DNA of 43,591 nt from an uncultured Alphaproteobacteria bacterium (lineage in GTDB: Bacteria; Pseudomonadota; Alphaproteobacteria; Rhodobacterales; Rhodobacteraceae): NCBI GenBank assembly GCA_902556405.1, contig CACDWF010000013.1, positions 1 through 43,591 of the forward strand. The letters run 5' to 3'. This document shows positions 23,774-33,454 of the stretch, in pieces. The first letter of the stretch is position 1; every line of letters begins with the position of its first letter. The position numbers and the translations under genes are program-made. A model generated the notes under the pieces. The model was not told the origin of the DNA, ran no database searches, and worked only from the letters and a program-made list of their open reading frames with translations.

Positions 23774-24931
23774 TTACTCTCTAAAATCACCAATCAAAGC
23801 AGTTGCAAATTCTTCAGGATCAAATGGCTGAAGGTCATCTAATGTCTCACCAACCCCTATAGCATGTATTGGCAACTGAAATCTATCGGCAACTGATATT
23901 AGTATTCCCCCTTTTGCGCTGCCATCCAACTTAGTCATTATTATTCCCGTTATATTGACCATTTGCTGGAAGATCTCTACTTGAGAAATAATGTTTTGTC
24001 CAGTGGTAGCATCGAGAACTAATATTATATTTTCAGGGGCTTCGCTTTTTACTTTTTTTATAACAGTGACAATTTTTACTAACTCCTGCATTAGATCTGT
24101 TTTGTTTTGCAATCTTCCTGCTGTATCGATAAACAAGAGGTCCATCTTTTCATTTATAGCTCTTTCAACTGACTTATACGCTAAAGAAGCTGGATCAGAT
24201 CCTTGCTCGGCCTTGATAATTGGTACATCTACTCTCTCCGCCCAAACAGATAACTGTTCAATAGCTGCAGCTCTAAAAGTATCACCCGCTCCAACCATTA
24301 CTGATTTTCCAGCCATCTTAAATTGTGATGCAAGTTTACCAATTGTTGTTGTCTTACCAGATCCATTAACGCCTACCACCACCACAATTTGCGGAGCCGT
24401 TTTATAGATTGGAATGGGCTTAGCTATTGGCTCTAATATCTTAGTTATCTCATCTATGAGATATTCTTTAAGCTGCATTACCTCTATTTTTTTTCCATAT
24501 ACTTTCGACGAAATTTTTTCTGAAATCTTTAAAGCGGTTTTACTCCCTACATCGGATGAAATCAGGATATCTTCAAGTTTCTCCAAAAACTCATCATTAA
24601 ATAAAATTTTCCTTGGGTCTGGCTTTCTCTTTAATAAGTCAAGAGCTTTTTTTACGACTGATTTAGTGTTGGTGACTTTTTGACCATCTTTAACGATATC
24701 TTTATTTTGATCAGTATCACCGTCTTGTGTGAACTGACTTTTTTCTGATTCACTAATTTTCTTCGAGTTAATTTCATTTTTTTCTGACTTTTCTGATGAA
24801 ACTTTTTTCTCAATATTCACATCGACTTCAGCTTTAGATACTTCGTTAACAGCCTCATCTAAATTTTTTGTAAATTTTGAACTGGAGTTAAATAGTTTAT
24901 TTTTAAGTTTTTTGAAAAATCCTGTCACCAT
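23774..24931 (-). CDS. ftsY: signal recognition particle receptor FtsY
   Basis: GTPase receptor for the SRP in co-translational membrane protein insertion. The 385 residues begin with a charged, low-complexity region (about 1-95, rich in Lys/Ser/Glu) that mediates membrane binding in this family. NG domains follow, with GVNGSGKTTTIGKLA, GAGDTFRAAAIEQL, DTAGRLQNK and TKLDGSAKGG. All G motifs are intact. It lies 17 bp after xseA. Confidence 0.96.
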   Translation of the reverse strand: MVTGFFKKLKNKLFNSSSKFTKNLDEAVNEVSKAEVDVNIEKKVSSEKSEKNEINSKKISESEKSQFTQDGDTDQNKDIVKDGQKVTNTKSVVKKALDLLKRKPDPRKILFNDEFLEKLEDILISSDVGSKTALKISEKISSKVYGKKIEVMQLKEYLIDEITKILEPIAKPIPIYKTAPQIVVVVGVNGSGKTTTIGKLASQFKMAGKSVMVGAGDTFRAAAIEQLSVWAERVDVPIIKAEQGSDPASLAYKSVERAINEKMDLLFIDTAGRLQNKTDLMQELVKIVTVIKKVKSEAPENIILVLDATTGQNIISQVEIFQQMVNITGIIMTKLDGSAKGGILISVADRFQLPIHAIGVGETLDDLQPFDPEEFATALIGDFRE

Positions 24932-24948
24932 TTTTTAATACCAACTTT

Positions 24949-26295
24949 CTACTTATCTGCTCTTACTCTTACCTTACCATCAGCCCATTCAATTGTAAGA
25001 GCACTTTTACTTTTCAATTGAGATTTGGTGCTGACGATTTTTTCATCTTCATCTCGTATGACAGAGTATCCCCTGGACAGGACTTTTTTATAACTTACGC
25101 TCTCTAACAATCTGGATATCGCTATAAAATTTTCTGATTTTTTTCTAAAGTTATTCCAAAGATGCTTCAAGGCCAACTCATCTAACAAACCTAATCGTTT
25201 TTTTGTATCAGAGACATAGTGGAAAATTTGCTTTAGCCTCGCTGATAGATCCTTATCAAATAATTTTACGTCGTTAGACATCTCAGAAAAAGCATCTTTA
25301 ATAATACTATCGAGTTTTAGTATGTTCATTGTAAGTGATTTTTTCATATCGTTCAGGTGTTGGTATGGGCTTTTAAGCTTTGCTGAGCATTGATTAAGCA
25401 AAGACAATTTTAAAAATTTTATCTTTTCCGCACTATTTCTTAAATTTGTAGAAAAGTAATTTAACTTCCCTAAAATTTCTGTTCGATTTGGTAAGGCAAT
25501 CTCTGCCGCTGCTGTGGGAGTGGGCGCTCTCACATCCGCAACAAGGTCTAATAGTGTTGTATCGGTTTCATGTCCAATAGCTGAAATAATGGGTATCTTT
25601 GCTTCTGATACGGCTCTAATGAGACTTTCGTCATTGAAAGGCCATAAATCTTCAAAAGATCCCCCTCCCCGGGCAATTATTAATAAGTCAGGTCTAAGGC
25701 CTTTGGTATTGGCTTTTTCCTTATGGAAGAAGTTAATTCCTTCTATAACATCTTTAGCACAACTATCTCCCTGAACAGTAACTGAGAGTATAATAACCTT
25801 TACAGGAAATCTGGCTTCCACTCTATTCAAAATATCTTTAATAACTGCCCCAGATATAGACGTTATTACTCCGATACTAAGAGGGTACGTTGGTAAAGCT
25901 AGTTTTCTTTTTTCACTAAATATACCCTCAGCCGCAAGTTTTTCCCTTCGCTTATTTAACATTGCAAGTAGAGCCCCAATCCCCGCTGAATGTATATCCT
26001 CCACTATTATTTGATATTTGCTGTGTCCAGAAAAAGATGATATGCGACCTACTAAGACAACTTCATTTCCTTCCTCGATTAGATCTCTTTTGGTTAGTTT
26101 GGTACCTCGCCATACAACGCTAGCTAATATTGATTTGTCATCTTTAAGGTCAAAATACATGTGGCCAGAGGCAGGTCTGCTAACCCTGCCGAGTTCCCCC
26201 TTTACCCTGACATATTCAAACTCCGTTTCTAATGTATTTCGTATCGATTGGGATAGGGTCGTAACAGTAAATTCCGGTATGTTCTCTTTTGTCAT
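24949..26295 (-). CDS. xseA: exodeoxyribonuclease VII large subunit
   Basis: Large subunit of ExoVII, which degrades single-stranded DNA. Of 448 residues, an N-terminal OB fold (about 20-105) is followed by the catalytic region with GVITSISGAVIKDIL, IIARGGGSFEDLWPFNDE and SAIGHETDTTLLDLVADVRAPTPTAAAE. A long coiled-coil (about 280-400) and the short C-terminal GYSVIRDEDEKIV complete it. The small subunit gene xseB is not in this window. Confidence 0.95.
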   Translation of the reverse strand: MTKENIPEFTVTTLSQSIRNTLETEFEYVRVKGELGRVSRPASGHMYFDLKDDKSILASVVWRGTKLTKRDLIEEGNEVVLVGRISSFSGHSKYQIIVEDIHSAGIGALLAMLNKRREKLAAEGIFSEKRKLALPTYPLSIGVITSISGAVIKDILNRVEARFPVKVIILSVTVQGDSCAKDVIEGINFFHKEKANTKGLRPDLLIIARGGGSFEDLWPFNDESLIRAVSEAKIPIISAIGHETDTTLLDLVADVRAPTPTAAAEIALPNRTEILGKLNYFSTNLRNSAEKIKFLKLSLLNQCSAKLKSPYQHLNDMKKSLTMNILKLDSIIKDAFSEMSNDVKLFDKDLSARLKQIFHYVSDTKKRLGLLDELALKHLWNNFRKKSENFIAISRLLESVSYKKVLSRGYSVIRDEDEKIVSTKSQLKSKSALTIEWADGKVRVRADK

Positions 26296-26376
26296 AGCCT
26301 TTAGATCACAACAAATTTTTATTTCTTTATATAATCACTCCTATGAGTATCATGATCGAAAAGGATTGGAAAGAGA

Positions 26377-27633
26377 ATGAAAATTTTGATTATTGGAAAC
26401 GGTGCACGGGAACACGCATTGACTTGGGCTATATCCCAAAATCCAAGATGTAGCAAAATTTATTGTAGCCCAGGGAATGCCGGGACCACCGAATTAGCGA
26501 CTAATGTTGATATTGATGTGACATCAAATAACGAAATCCTGGAAATGTGTTTGCTGCATTCCATTGATCTTGTAATAGTCGGACCTGAGAAGCAATTTGA
26601 GCAAGGTCTTACAAATGCTCTCAAAGAAAAAAATATATTGGTATTTGGGCCAACCATGGAAGCTTCTCAATTAGAAGCCTCAAAATCCTTTACCAAGAAT
26701 ATGTGCAAGCACAAAAAAATACCTACTGGAAATTACGAGGTTTTTTCAAGAGTTGATGATGCTAAGAAATTTTTGGAAGGACAACCTACACCCTACGTAA
26801 TTAAAGCAGATGGACTTGCTGCAGGTAAGGGAGTTTTAGTTTCAAGCGATATTGAAGAGGCCCACAATTTTATAAGTTCTATTTTTGCAGGAAAAATTGG
26901 AACAGTGAAAAGTAAGGTTATAATTGAAGAGTACCTTGAGGGCAAAGAAATGAGCGTCTTTTTTGCTATTGATAAAAAGACAATAAAATTCATCGGAAGC
27001 GCACAAGACTATAAAAGAGCTTTTGATCATGACCGTGGGCCTAATACTGGTGGTATGGGTGCCTTCTCGCCGTCTCCTTTACTAACAAAAAAAATTTTAG
27101 AAAATATCTTGAATAAAATCATTAAGCCAACAGTAGAGTACATGAAAGAAACTGGTAATGAGTTTTCCGGGATACTCTATGCAGGACTAGTTTTGAATAA
27201 GGGAGAGCCAAAACTCATTGAATATAATGTGCGTTTTGGTGATCCCGAATGTCAAGCTCTTTGTGTTCGATTAGGTGCTCAGATATTCGATATATATTTT
27301 AATGGAGCAAAAAATGAATTATCTAGTTTATCTATTAATGAGGCATGTGACAGTGCTATCACAGTTATTGTTGCAGAAAAAGGATATCCAAGAAATCCAA
27401 GAAGTGATTGTCAACTCAACGACATAGTTGATATAAAATATAATAAAGCATTAAATATATTCCACGCTGGCACTTATTTAAAAAATAACTTTTTATGCAA
27501 TACTGGAGGACGAATTTTTAGTTTTACAGTAAGAAGCAAAAATCTTAAAGACGCTAGAACAATAGTGTATAAAGCACTAACTAAGATAGAAAATGAAAAC
27601 ATTTTTTACAGAACAGATATTGGCACCTATTAA
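26377..27633 (+). CDS. purD: phosphoribosylamine-glycine ligase
   Basis: ATP-dependent enzyme of purine synthesis making GAR. The 418 residues have the ATP-grasp layout: ILIIGNGAREHALTW at the start, YCSPGNAGT, VIKADGLAAGKGV, DYKRAFDHDRGPNTGGMGAFSPSP, and LIEYNVRFGDPECQ. A GGAAAGAGA ribosome site precedes the ATG. Its start is divergent from xseA, with an 81-bp gap, and its stop is 1 bp from the convergent ferredoxin gene. Confidence 0.96.
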   Translation: MKILIIGNGAREHALTWAISQNPRCSKIYCSPGNAGTTELATNVDIDVTSNNEILEMCLLHSIDLVIVGPEKQFEQGLTNALKEKNILVFGPTMEASQLEASKSFTKNMCKHKKIPTGNYEVFSRVDDAKKFLEGQPTPYVIKADGLAAGKGVLVSSDIEEAHNFISSIFAGKIGTVKSKVIIEEYLEGKEMSVFFAIDKKTIKFIGSAQDYKRAFDHDRGPNTGGMGAFSPSPLLTKKILENILNKIIKPTVEYMKETGNEFSGILYAGLVLNKGEPKLIEYNVRFGDPECQALCVRLGAQIFDIYFNGAKNELSSLSINEACDSAITVIVAEKGYPRNPRSDCQLNDIVDIKYNKALNIFHAGTYLKNNFLCNTGGRIFSFTVRSKNLKDARTIVYKALTKIENENIFYRTDIGTY

Positions 27634-27634
27634 A

Positions 27635-27997
<363 letters not shown>

Positions 27998-28028
27998 TTA
28001 AATTTAATCTATTAATAACAAAAAATAT

Positions 28029-28043
28029 GTTCTATTTTTGTTC
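28029..28043 (+). promoter_or_regulatory. LexA (SOS) box GTTC-N7-GTTC
   Basis: The direct repeat GTTC (28029-28032), seven bases, GTTC (28040-28043) is a perfect match to the established alphaproteobacterial LexA operator. It ends two bases before the ATG at 28046, so bound LexA would block both promoter and translation start. It lies in the divergent region between the ferredoxin and OB-fold genes. Confidence 0.8.
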
Positions 28044-28045
28044 TC

Positions 28046-28381
28046 ATGAAAAATGCTCCAAAAAAAGATGCAATCTTGACTTGTGCTGAATTATGTACTT
28101 TAGAGAATAACTCTTTTGCATCAGTTGCAGGGTTTGTAATTGTTAAACAGATGCCCTCAACAGCTAAAGGGACAGTGTTTTTAACATTAGAGGATGAAAC
28201 AGGGACCTCAAATATAATTTGTTGGAATAGTGTTTACAAAAAGTTTAGGGATGAAGTTGTATTCTCTTCGTTTTTATTAGTACGTGGACAGCTACAAAGG
28301 GAAAAAGAAGTCTCTCACCTAATTGCTGATGATATAAGAGACATCTCAAGACTTCTCGAAATTATTCCAAATATAAAATAA
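28046..28381 (+). CDS. stand-alone OB-fold protein, matches the C-terminal tail of DnaE2/ImuC
   Basis: A 111-residue protein equivalent to the C-terminal linker and OB-fold of error-prone DNA polymerase III alpha (DnaE2/ImuC). It carries ILTCAEL, VAGFVIVKQMPSTAKGTVFL, TLEDETGTSNIICW and LLVRGQLQREKEVSHLIADD in the order found there. No polymerase, PHP or finger region is present. The ferredoxin gene begins 87 bp upstream on the other strand, so no hidden upstream portion exists. A perfect LexA box immediately precedes the ATG and no Shine-Dalgarno site is seen, so the mRNA may be leaderless. It could bind ssDNA or the mutasome partners, or be a maintained relic; both are inference. Confidence 0.85.
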   Translation: MKNAPKKDAILTCAELCTLENNSFASVAGFVIVKQMPSTAKGTVFLTLEDETGTSNIICWNSVYKKFRDEVVFSSFLLVRGQLQREKEVSHLIADDIRDISRLLEIIPNIK

Positions 28382-28388
28382 ACCCACA

Positions 28389-29837
28389 CTATTGAGTTGG
28401 TAGACCAATAAATCTTCTCATACCGTTTCTTAGTATCAACATTAGTATGGATGTTTTGTTTGCCTTTTTTGCCTCTTCGTTAAGTTTGTAAAGTTCATCT
28501 GTGGAAGAAATCTTTATCCTATTTATTTGGATAATTACGTCTCCCTTTTTCAACCCTTTCTCCTCCCCAACAGACCCTGCCTTTACATCTACTATAACAA
28601 CACCCTTTATATTTTGATCAATACCAAACTGTTCGGCTACATCTCTTTCTAAATTAGACAAAGTCATCCCTGCAAACTCGACTTTTTTTGTCCTTTGTCT
28701 CGATGGTTGGCTTAACGCAATGTTATCTTCTAATCGACCTAGCTTGACGGACAAGGACACTTTCTTTCCATCCCTCAGTACCTTCACAGACACCTGCTTA
28801 CCTACAGGACTGTCCCCAACTATCCTAACTAGTTCTCGAGTATCTTTTATTATTCTACCATCAAATTCAATAATAACATCTCCGGATTTTATACCCCCAG
28901 TTTTAGCAGGTCCATCAGGGACATCAGTAACTAAGGCACCATCCGTTTTTTCAATACCAAGAGCTTCCGCAACATCTTCAGTAACATCTTGTATCCTTAC
29001 CCCTAACCAACCTCTTCTTGTCTCACCAAAAGTCGTGAGCTGGTCTATTACTTTCTCAACTACAGCCGATGACATCGAGAAACCTATACCTATAGACCCA
29101 CCATTTGGAGAAAGAATTGCTGTGTTAACACCAATGACTTCACCATCCATGTTAAAAAGTGGTCCTCCTGAGTTTCCTCTATTTATTGCAGCATCGGTCT
29201 GTATGAAATCGTCATAAGATCCACTTAAAGCCCTGCCCCTCGCAGAAATTATACCAGCAGAAACAGAGAACCCTTGACCTAAGGGATTACCTATAGCTAA
29301 AACCCAGTCACCTACTTTAGCCTTGTTGCTATCTCCAAACCTAACAAACTTAAGCTTATCTTTCGCCTTAACTTTTAAAAGTGCTATGTCTGTTTTAGGG
29401 TCAGTCCCAACTACAGTTGCCTCCATCAGTCTCCCGTCAAAAAATTCAATCTCTATCTGATCCGCGTTTTCAATAACGTGATTATTTGTTACGACATACC
29501 CATCAGCCGAAACGATGAAACCAGAGCCCAGAGCCGTGCCTCTTCGCTGCCTTCTGGGTGAGCCGTTTTGTTCTCTATCCATAAAATCTCTGAATAAATC
29601 CTCAAATGGCGAGCCAGGTGGTAGTTGTGGGTTGAGCTCCTGCCTGTTAGGCACGGTGGAGCTGGTGGTAATGTTAACTACTGAAGGACTTAATTTCTCT
29701 ACGAGATCACTAAAACTACCCGGCATACCCTTTCCGTGGGATATACCACTGACAAAGATAAAAAATAAGAAAGTGCAAACTGGTAAAAAAGCATAAGAAT
29801 AAAATTTCTCTGCAGCATTTTTTCTCAAGACGTTCAT
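28389..29837 (-). CDS. degP: DegP/DegQ-type periplasmic serine protease (Do family)
   Basis: A 482-residue periplasmic protease/chaperone. A signal peptide covers about 1-36. The trypsin-like domain has the catalytic triad in TNNHVIEN, TDIALLKV and RGNSGGPLF, and two PDZ domains follow (about 275-365 and 385-475, GDVIIEFDGRIIKDT and GDVIIQINRIKISST). All catalytic residues are present. It is last in the hflK-hflC-DUF2065-degP operon, a common alphaproteobacterial order for envelope protein quality control. Confidence 0.95.
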   Translation of the reverse strand: MNVLRKNAAEKFYSYAFLPVCTFLFFIFVSGISHGKGMPGSFSDLVEKLSPSVVNITTSSTVPNRQELNPQLPPGSPFEDLFRDFMDREQNGSPRRQRRGTALGSGFIVSADGYVVTNNHVIENADQIEIEFFDGRLMEATVVGTDPKTDIALLKVKAKDKLKFVRFGDSNKAKVGDWVLAIGNPLGQGFSVSAGIISARGRALSGSYDDFIQTDAAINRGNSGGPLFNMDGEVIGVNTAILSPNGGSIGIGFSMSSAVVEKVIDQLTTFGETRRGWLGVRIQDVTEDVAEALGIEKTDGALVTDVPDGPAKTGGIKSGDVIIEFDGRIIKDTRELVRIVGDSPVGKQVSVKVLRDGKKVSLSVKLGRLEDNIALSQPSRQRTKKVEFAGMTLSNLERDVAEQFGIDQNIKGVVIVDVKAGSVGEEKGLKKGDVIIQINRIKISSTDELYKLNEEAKKANKTSILMLILRNGMRRFIGLPTQ

Positions 29838-29849
29838 GTAAATTCCATC

Positions 29850-30038
29850 CTAAATATCTGTTATACCTAAAATTATTATCCCAATAGCCATCATTACTAA
29901 ACCAATTCGAGAAAGCTGTTTATTAGGAATGATCGAAATTTGACTCAAAGTTTTTTTTAGCCTTTCTGGTATAATCGCTAAAAAAAACCCTTCAAATGCT
30001 ATTACGGATCCCAAAGCGAATAGCACCTTTTCTATCAC
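29850..30038 (-). CDS. DUF2065 small membrane protein
   Basis: A 62-residue protein with two hydrophobic helices separated by a polar loop (PERLKKTLSQISIIPNKQLS), matching DUF2065. Genes for it typically follow hflC; here its start overlaps the hflC stop by 4 bp, and degP starts 12 bp later. It may modulate the HflKC/FtsH complex, but this is unproven. Confidence 0.88.
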   Translation of the reverse strand: MIEKVLFALGSVIAFEGFFLAIIPERLKKTLSQISIIPNKQLSRIGLVMMAIGIIILGITDI

Positions 30039-30901
30039 TCTTTTTCACTTTCCTTTATATAATCAAAGAATTCAGAGTTAGGACTTATGACCATTGTGGT
30101 GTTAGATCCTGTCATTGATTGTTCGTATGCTATCAACGATCTGGTGAAAGCATAAAACTCTGGGTCTCTACCAAATGCATCTGCAAAAATTTTGGTCGTT
30201 AGCGCATCAGCAGTACCCCTTATTATTTCAGCTTCTTTCTTTGCTTCAGATACCGTCTCAACAGCTTTTCTATCAGCTTCCGCTCTGACTATTTGAGCAG
30301 CCTCTTGACCTCTCGCTCTCTCGTCTGCTGCCATTCTTTCTCTCTCTGCTTGCATTCTTCTAAAAGTGGCGGCTAAATTCTGTGTGGGTAGATCAGCTCT
30401 TTTAATCCTAACGTCAACTATTTCTACACCTAAACCTTTCGATTCTATCTTTGCACTTTCTGTTATTCTTGTCATTAGCTCAATTCTGTCTGTTGATAGA
30501 ACTGCATTGGAGGTCACAGATCCAAGCACTTCTCTTAGTGCAGCATTTAGAATCCGTTCAAGACGACTTTCAGCCGTAACAATTCCCCCAGTTCCCACTG
30601 CTTGCCTAAACTGGACAACGTTTATGATTCTGTATCTCGCGAAAGCATCTACCACCAATCTTCTGTCATCGAGCGGTGTTACTTCGAGCGGCATGGTGTC
30701 GAGGGACAGTATCCTATCATCGTACCTCACAACTTGTTGTATAAATGGTAGTTTAAATGCTAATCCAGGTTCCTCTTTCACATCAGCAACTTGTCCAAAT
30801 TGCAATACAAGCGCTTTTTGCCTTTCGTCAACTACAAAGAGTGAGGAGTATGCAACAAACGCTATGACCGCTACTACTATTGATATAATCCGTAAAACCA
30901 T
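30035..30901 (-). CDS. hflC: HflC, SPFH-domain modulator of FtsH
   Basis: A 288-residue prohibitin-like membrane protein that with HflK forms a cage around the FtsH protease. An N-terminal anchor (about 4-22) is followed by the SPFH domain (about 22-180, with FVVDERQKALVLQFGQV) and a long coiled-coil (RMQAERERMAADERARGQEA). The HflK stop and HflC start overlap as TAATG. Confidence 0.95.
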   Translation of the reverse strand: MVLRIISIVVAVIAFVAYSSLFVVDERQKALVLQFGQVADVKEEPGLAFKLPFIQQVVRYDDRILSLDTMPLEVTPLDDRRLVVDAFARYRIINVVQFRQAVGTGGIVTAESRLERILNAALREVLGSVTSNAVLSTDRIELMTRITESAKIESKGLGVEIVDVRIKRADLPTQNLAATFRRMQAERERMAADERARGQEAAQIVRAEADRKAVETVSEAKKEAEIIRGTADALTTKIFADAFGRDPEFYAFTRSLIAYEQSMTGSNTTMVISPNSEFFDYIKESEKE

Positions 30902-32040
30902 TAATTATTACCTCCTGCTCTGAGTTGATTGAGTGGAAGATACGGGACCACCCCTTGTTCCCCTCCGACATTTTGATCCAGAATAACCTTATCAACATCA
31001 CGCATGATTGACTCCATTCTCTCCAAATATAACCTTTTTCTGGTTACATCTTTAGCCTTGACATACTCTTCATAAACGGAAACAAATCTAGCGGCTTCAC
31101 CTTCACTTTCATTAACTACCCTAGCCTTATATCCTTCCGCCTCCTGAATTAATTGAGCTGCCTCCCCACGAGCTTTCGCTAATGCCTGATTAGCGTAAGC
31201 ATCTGCTTGCTTCTCCAGTGTATCCTTCTCTTGCTCTGCAGCTTGTACGTCTCTGAAAGCGTCAATAACTTCGCCAGGTGGATCTGCTTTATCAAAGTTC
31301 AAACGTACAATGTTTACTCCACTATCGTAACTGTCCAAAGTGGTTTGGATCAAAGTTCTAACCTCTGCACTGATTACAGCCCTGTCTCTGTTTAAAATGG
31401 GAGCAAGTTCCGATTTTGCAATCACTTCTCGCATAGCCGATTCAGAAACAGCTTGAATAGTTTCGCGTGGTTGAGCCAAGTTGAATAGAAATTTCGCTGG
31501 GTCAGCAATATTCCATACTACTGAAAAATCAATATCTACTATGTTTTCATCTCCGGTCAGCATCAACCCTTCATCTTGGTTAGATGACCTGTTGCCAACC
31601 CCGATATCCTCGGTATTTTCTCTCGTAACAGTAAGTACCTCATGTGTTATAAATGGCCATGGGGCAAAGTTAAGTCCCGATTCACCCGTTCTGTAGTATT
31701 CACCCAGTAAAAGTTCAATGGATTTTTCCTCTGGCTTCACAGTGTAGAAAGAAGCATATGCCCAAAACAAAACAAGCGCCAGGCCGATTAACCCGTAGGA
31801 GCCTTTTCCAATTCCAGGGGATTTTTGGCCTCTACCGCCCCTACCGCCTGATCCACCACCCCCGAGTAGAACTTTAAGCCTTTCTTGACCTTTCCTTACC
31901 ATATCGTCTATTTCAGGGATAGATGTAGGTTTGTCATCTCCAGGACCCTTACCACCACTGCCGTTACCATTACCCCAAGGGCTTTTATTTCCAGAATTAT
32001 TTCCTCCACCCCAAGGGTTGTTATTATCATCGTTCGGCAT
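30901..32040 (-). CDS. hflK: HflK, SPFH-domain modulator of FtsH
   Basis: The 379-residue partner of HflC. The N-terminal ~80 residues are rich in Gly, Asn and Pro (NNPWGGGNNSGNKSPWG), as usual for HflK. One membrane segment follows (about 83-97), then the SPFH domain beginning SFYTVKPEEKSIELLLGEY, and a helical region rich in Ala/Glu. It is first in the hfl-degP operon; its upstream gap to gor is 76 bp. Confidence 0.95.
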   Translation of the reverse strand: MPNDDNNNPWGGGNNSGNKSPWGNGNGSGGKGPGDDKPTSIPEIDDMVRKGQERLKVLLGGGGSGGRGGRGQKSPGIGKGSYGLIGLALVLFWAYASFYTVKPEEKSIELLLGEYYRTGESGLNFAPWPFITHEVLTVTRENTEDIGVGNRSSNQDEGLMLTGDENIVDIDFSVVWNIADPAKFLFNLAQPRETIQAVSESAMREVIAKSELAPILNRDRAVISAEVRTLIQTTLDSYDSGVNIVRLNFDKADPPGEVIDAFRDVQAAEQEKDTLEKQADAYANQALAKARGEAAQLIQEAEGYKARVVNESEGEAARFVSVYEEYVKAKDVTRKRLYLERMESIMRDVDKVILDQNVGGEQGVVPYLPLNQLRAGGNN

Positions 32041-32116
32041 TGCTATTCCTTTATTACGTAAAAATCTCTTGTTTGGTATAAATGCTCATTAATTTGAGAA
32101 TTTCAAGTGTATGTAA

Positions 32117-33445
32117 TTAATTTAAGGTAACTAGTTCTTCTGCAGCAGTCGGATGCACCGCACAAGTTGCGTCAAAATCTTTTTTTGTTGCTCCCATTTT
32201 AACGGCTACAGCAGCAACTTGTATAAGTTCCGCGGCACTCTCTCCGACAATGTGGATCCCAAGAATTTTATCGGTCTTCTTTTCAACTAGCATTTTCATA
32301 AGCGTTTTTTGTGGATTTCCTGATAATTGATTTTTCATCGGTTTGAACTCGGTCTTAAAAACTTCAAAAGCTTTACCTGCATTTACTACCTCTGCCTCCG
32401 ACATTCCAACTGTTCCAACCTCAGGCTTTGTAAAAACGGCTTTTGGAACCAAGTGATGGTCGGGTGTTGTAGGTTTGTTTTTAAAAACCGTATCTACAAA
32501 AGCAATACCGTCTCGTATGGCTACTGGCGTTAAATTTAATCTGTCAGTAACATCGCCTATAGCATAGACATTTGATACATTAGTCTTTTGATACTCATCA
32601 ACCAACACCACACCTTTTTTCAGATTAACCCCTAACTTTTCGAGACCAAGATTTTCAATATTTGGCTTTCTACCCACAGCACATACAACCTCGGTAACAA
32701 CCAATTGGCTTTTGTCACTCAAATCCACTGAAAGTCCTCTTGAACATTTGGTCACGCCATTGATCACAGTATTAACTAGCACCTTAATACCTTTTTCCCT
32801 TAATCCTTGTCTCACTAAACGTTGAATGTCGTAATCAAATCCTCTTAATAAATTTTCGCCTCTGTAAACTAGTGTAACATCGACACCCAATCCATTGAAA
32901 ATTGTAGCAAATTCACAGGCTATATAACCAGCACCATAAATTACGATTTTTTCTGGCAAGCTTGACATCATGAAAATATCATCAGATGACTTTGTAAACT
33001 GAACACCTGGAAACTTTGGTTTCTTAGGCTTACCACCAGTGGCTAAAAGAATGTGTTTTGCCTTTATAACTTTCTGATTATCTAGCTCAACCTCATTCAA
33101 TCCTCTTAATTTTGCAGAGTTTTCATAAATTTCAACACCCGAGTTTTTCAAATTCTTTTTATATGCTGCCTCTAGCCTGTCTACCTCGTTGTTTCTAGCT
33201 ATCACCATTCGCTGCCAATCAAAATGTGCATCTTTAATGGTCCATCCAAAACCTTTACTATCACTAAAATATTGGCTGAATTCTGCAGCGTGGACCATAA
33301 GCTTTTTCGGAACACATCCTCTTATTACGCAAGTACCACCTACGCGAGAGGACTCAGCAATACCAACACTAAAGCCTTCAGTTGCAGCTAGTCTTGCCGA
33401 ACGAACCCCACCTGATCCTGCACCGATTACAAATAAATCATACAT
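32117..33445 (-). CDS. gor: glutathione-disulfide reductase
   Basis: A 442-residue FAD- and NADPH-dependent reductase keeping glutathione reduced. The FAD site GAGSGGVRSARLAA is near residue 8. The redox-active pair lies in GGTCVIRGCVPKKLM, the NADPH domain in IYGAGYIACEFA, and the catalytic His-Glu in CAVHPTAAEE at the C-terminus. It follows rpiA with a 9-bp gap. Confidence 0.93.
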   Translation of the reverse strand: MYDLFVIGAGSGGVRSARLAATEGFSVGIAESSRVGGTCVIRGCVPKKLMVHAAEFSQYFSDSKGFGWTIKDAHFDWQRMVIARNNEVDRLEAAYKKNLKNSGVEIYENSAKLRGLNEVELDNQKVIKAKHILLATGGKPKKPKFPGVQFTKSSDDIFMMSSLPEKIVIYGAGYIACEFATIFNGLGVDVTLVYRGENLLRGFDYDIQRLVRQGLREKGIKVLVNTVINGVTKCSRGLSVDLSDKSQLVVTEVVCAVGRKPNIENLGLEKLGVNLKKGVVLVDEYQKTNVSNVYAIGDVTDRLNLTPVAIRDGIAFVDTVFKNKPTTPDHHLVPKAVFTKPEVGTVGMSEAEVVNAGKAFEVFKTEFKPMKNQLSGNPQKTLMKMLVEKKTDKILGIHIVGESAAELIQVAAVAVKMGATKKDFDATCAVHPTAAEELVTLN

Positions 33446-33454
33446 TTAAGCCTC

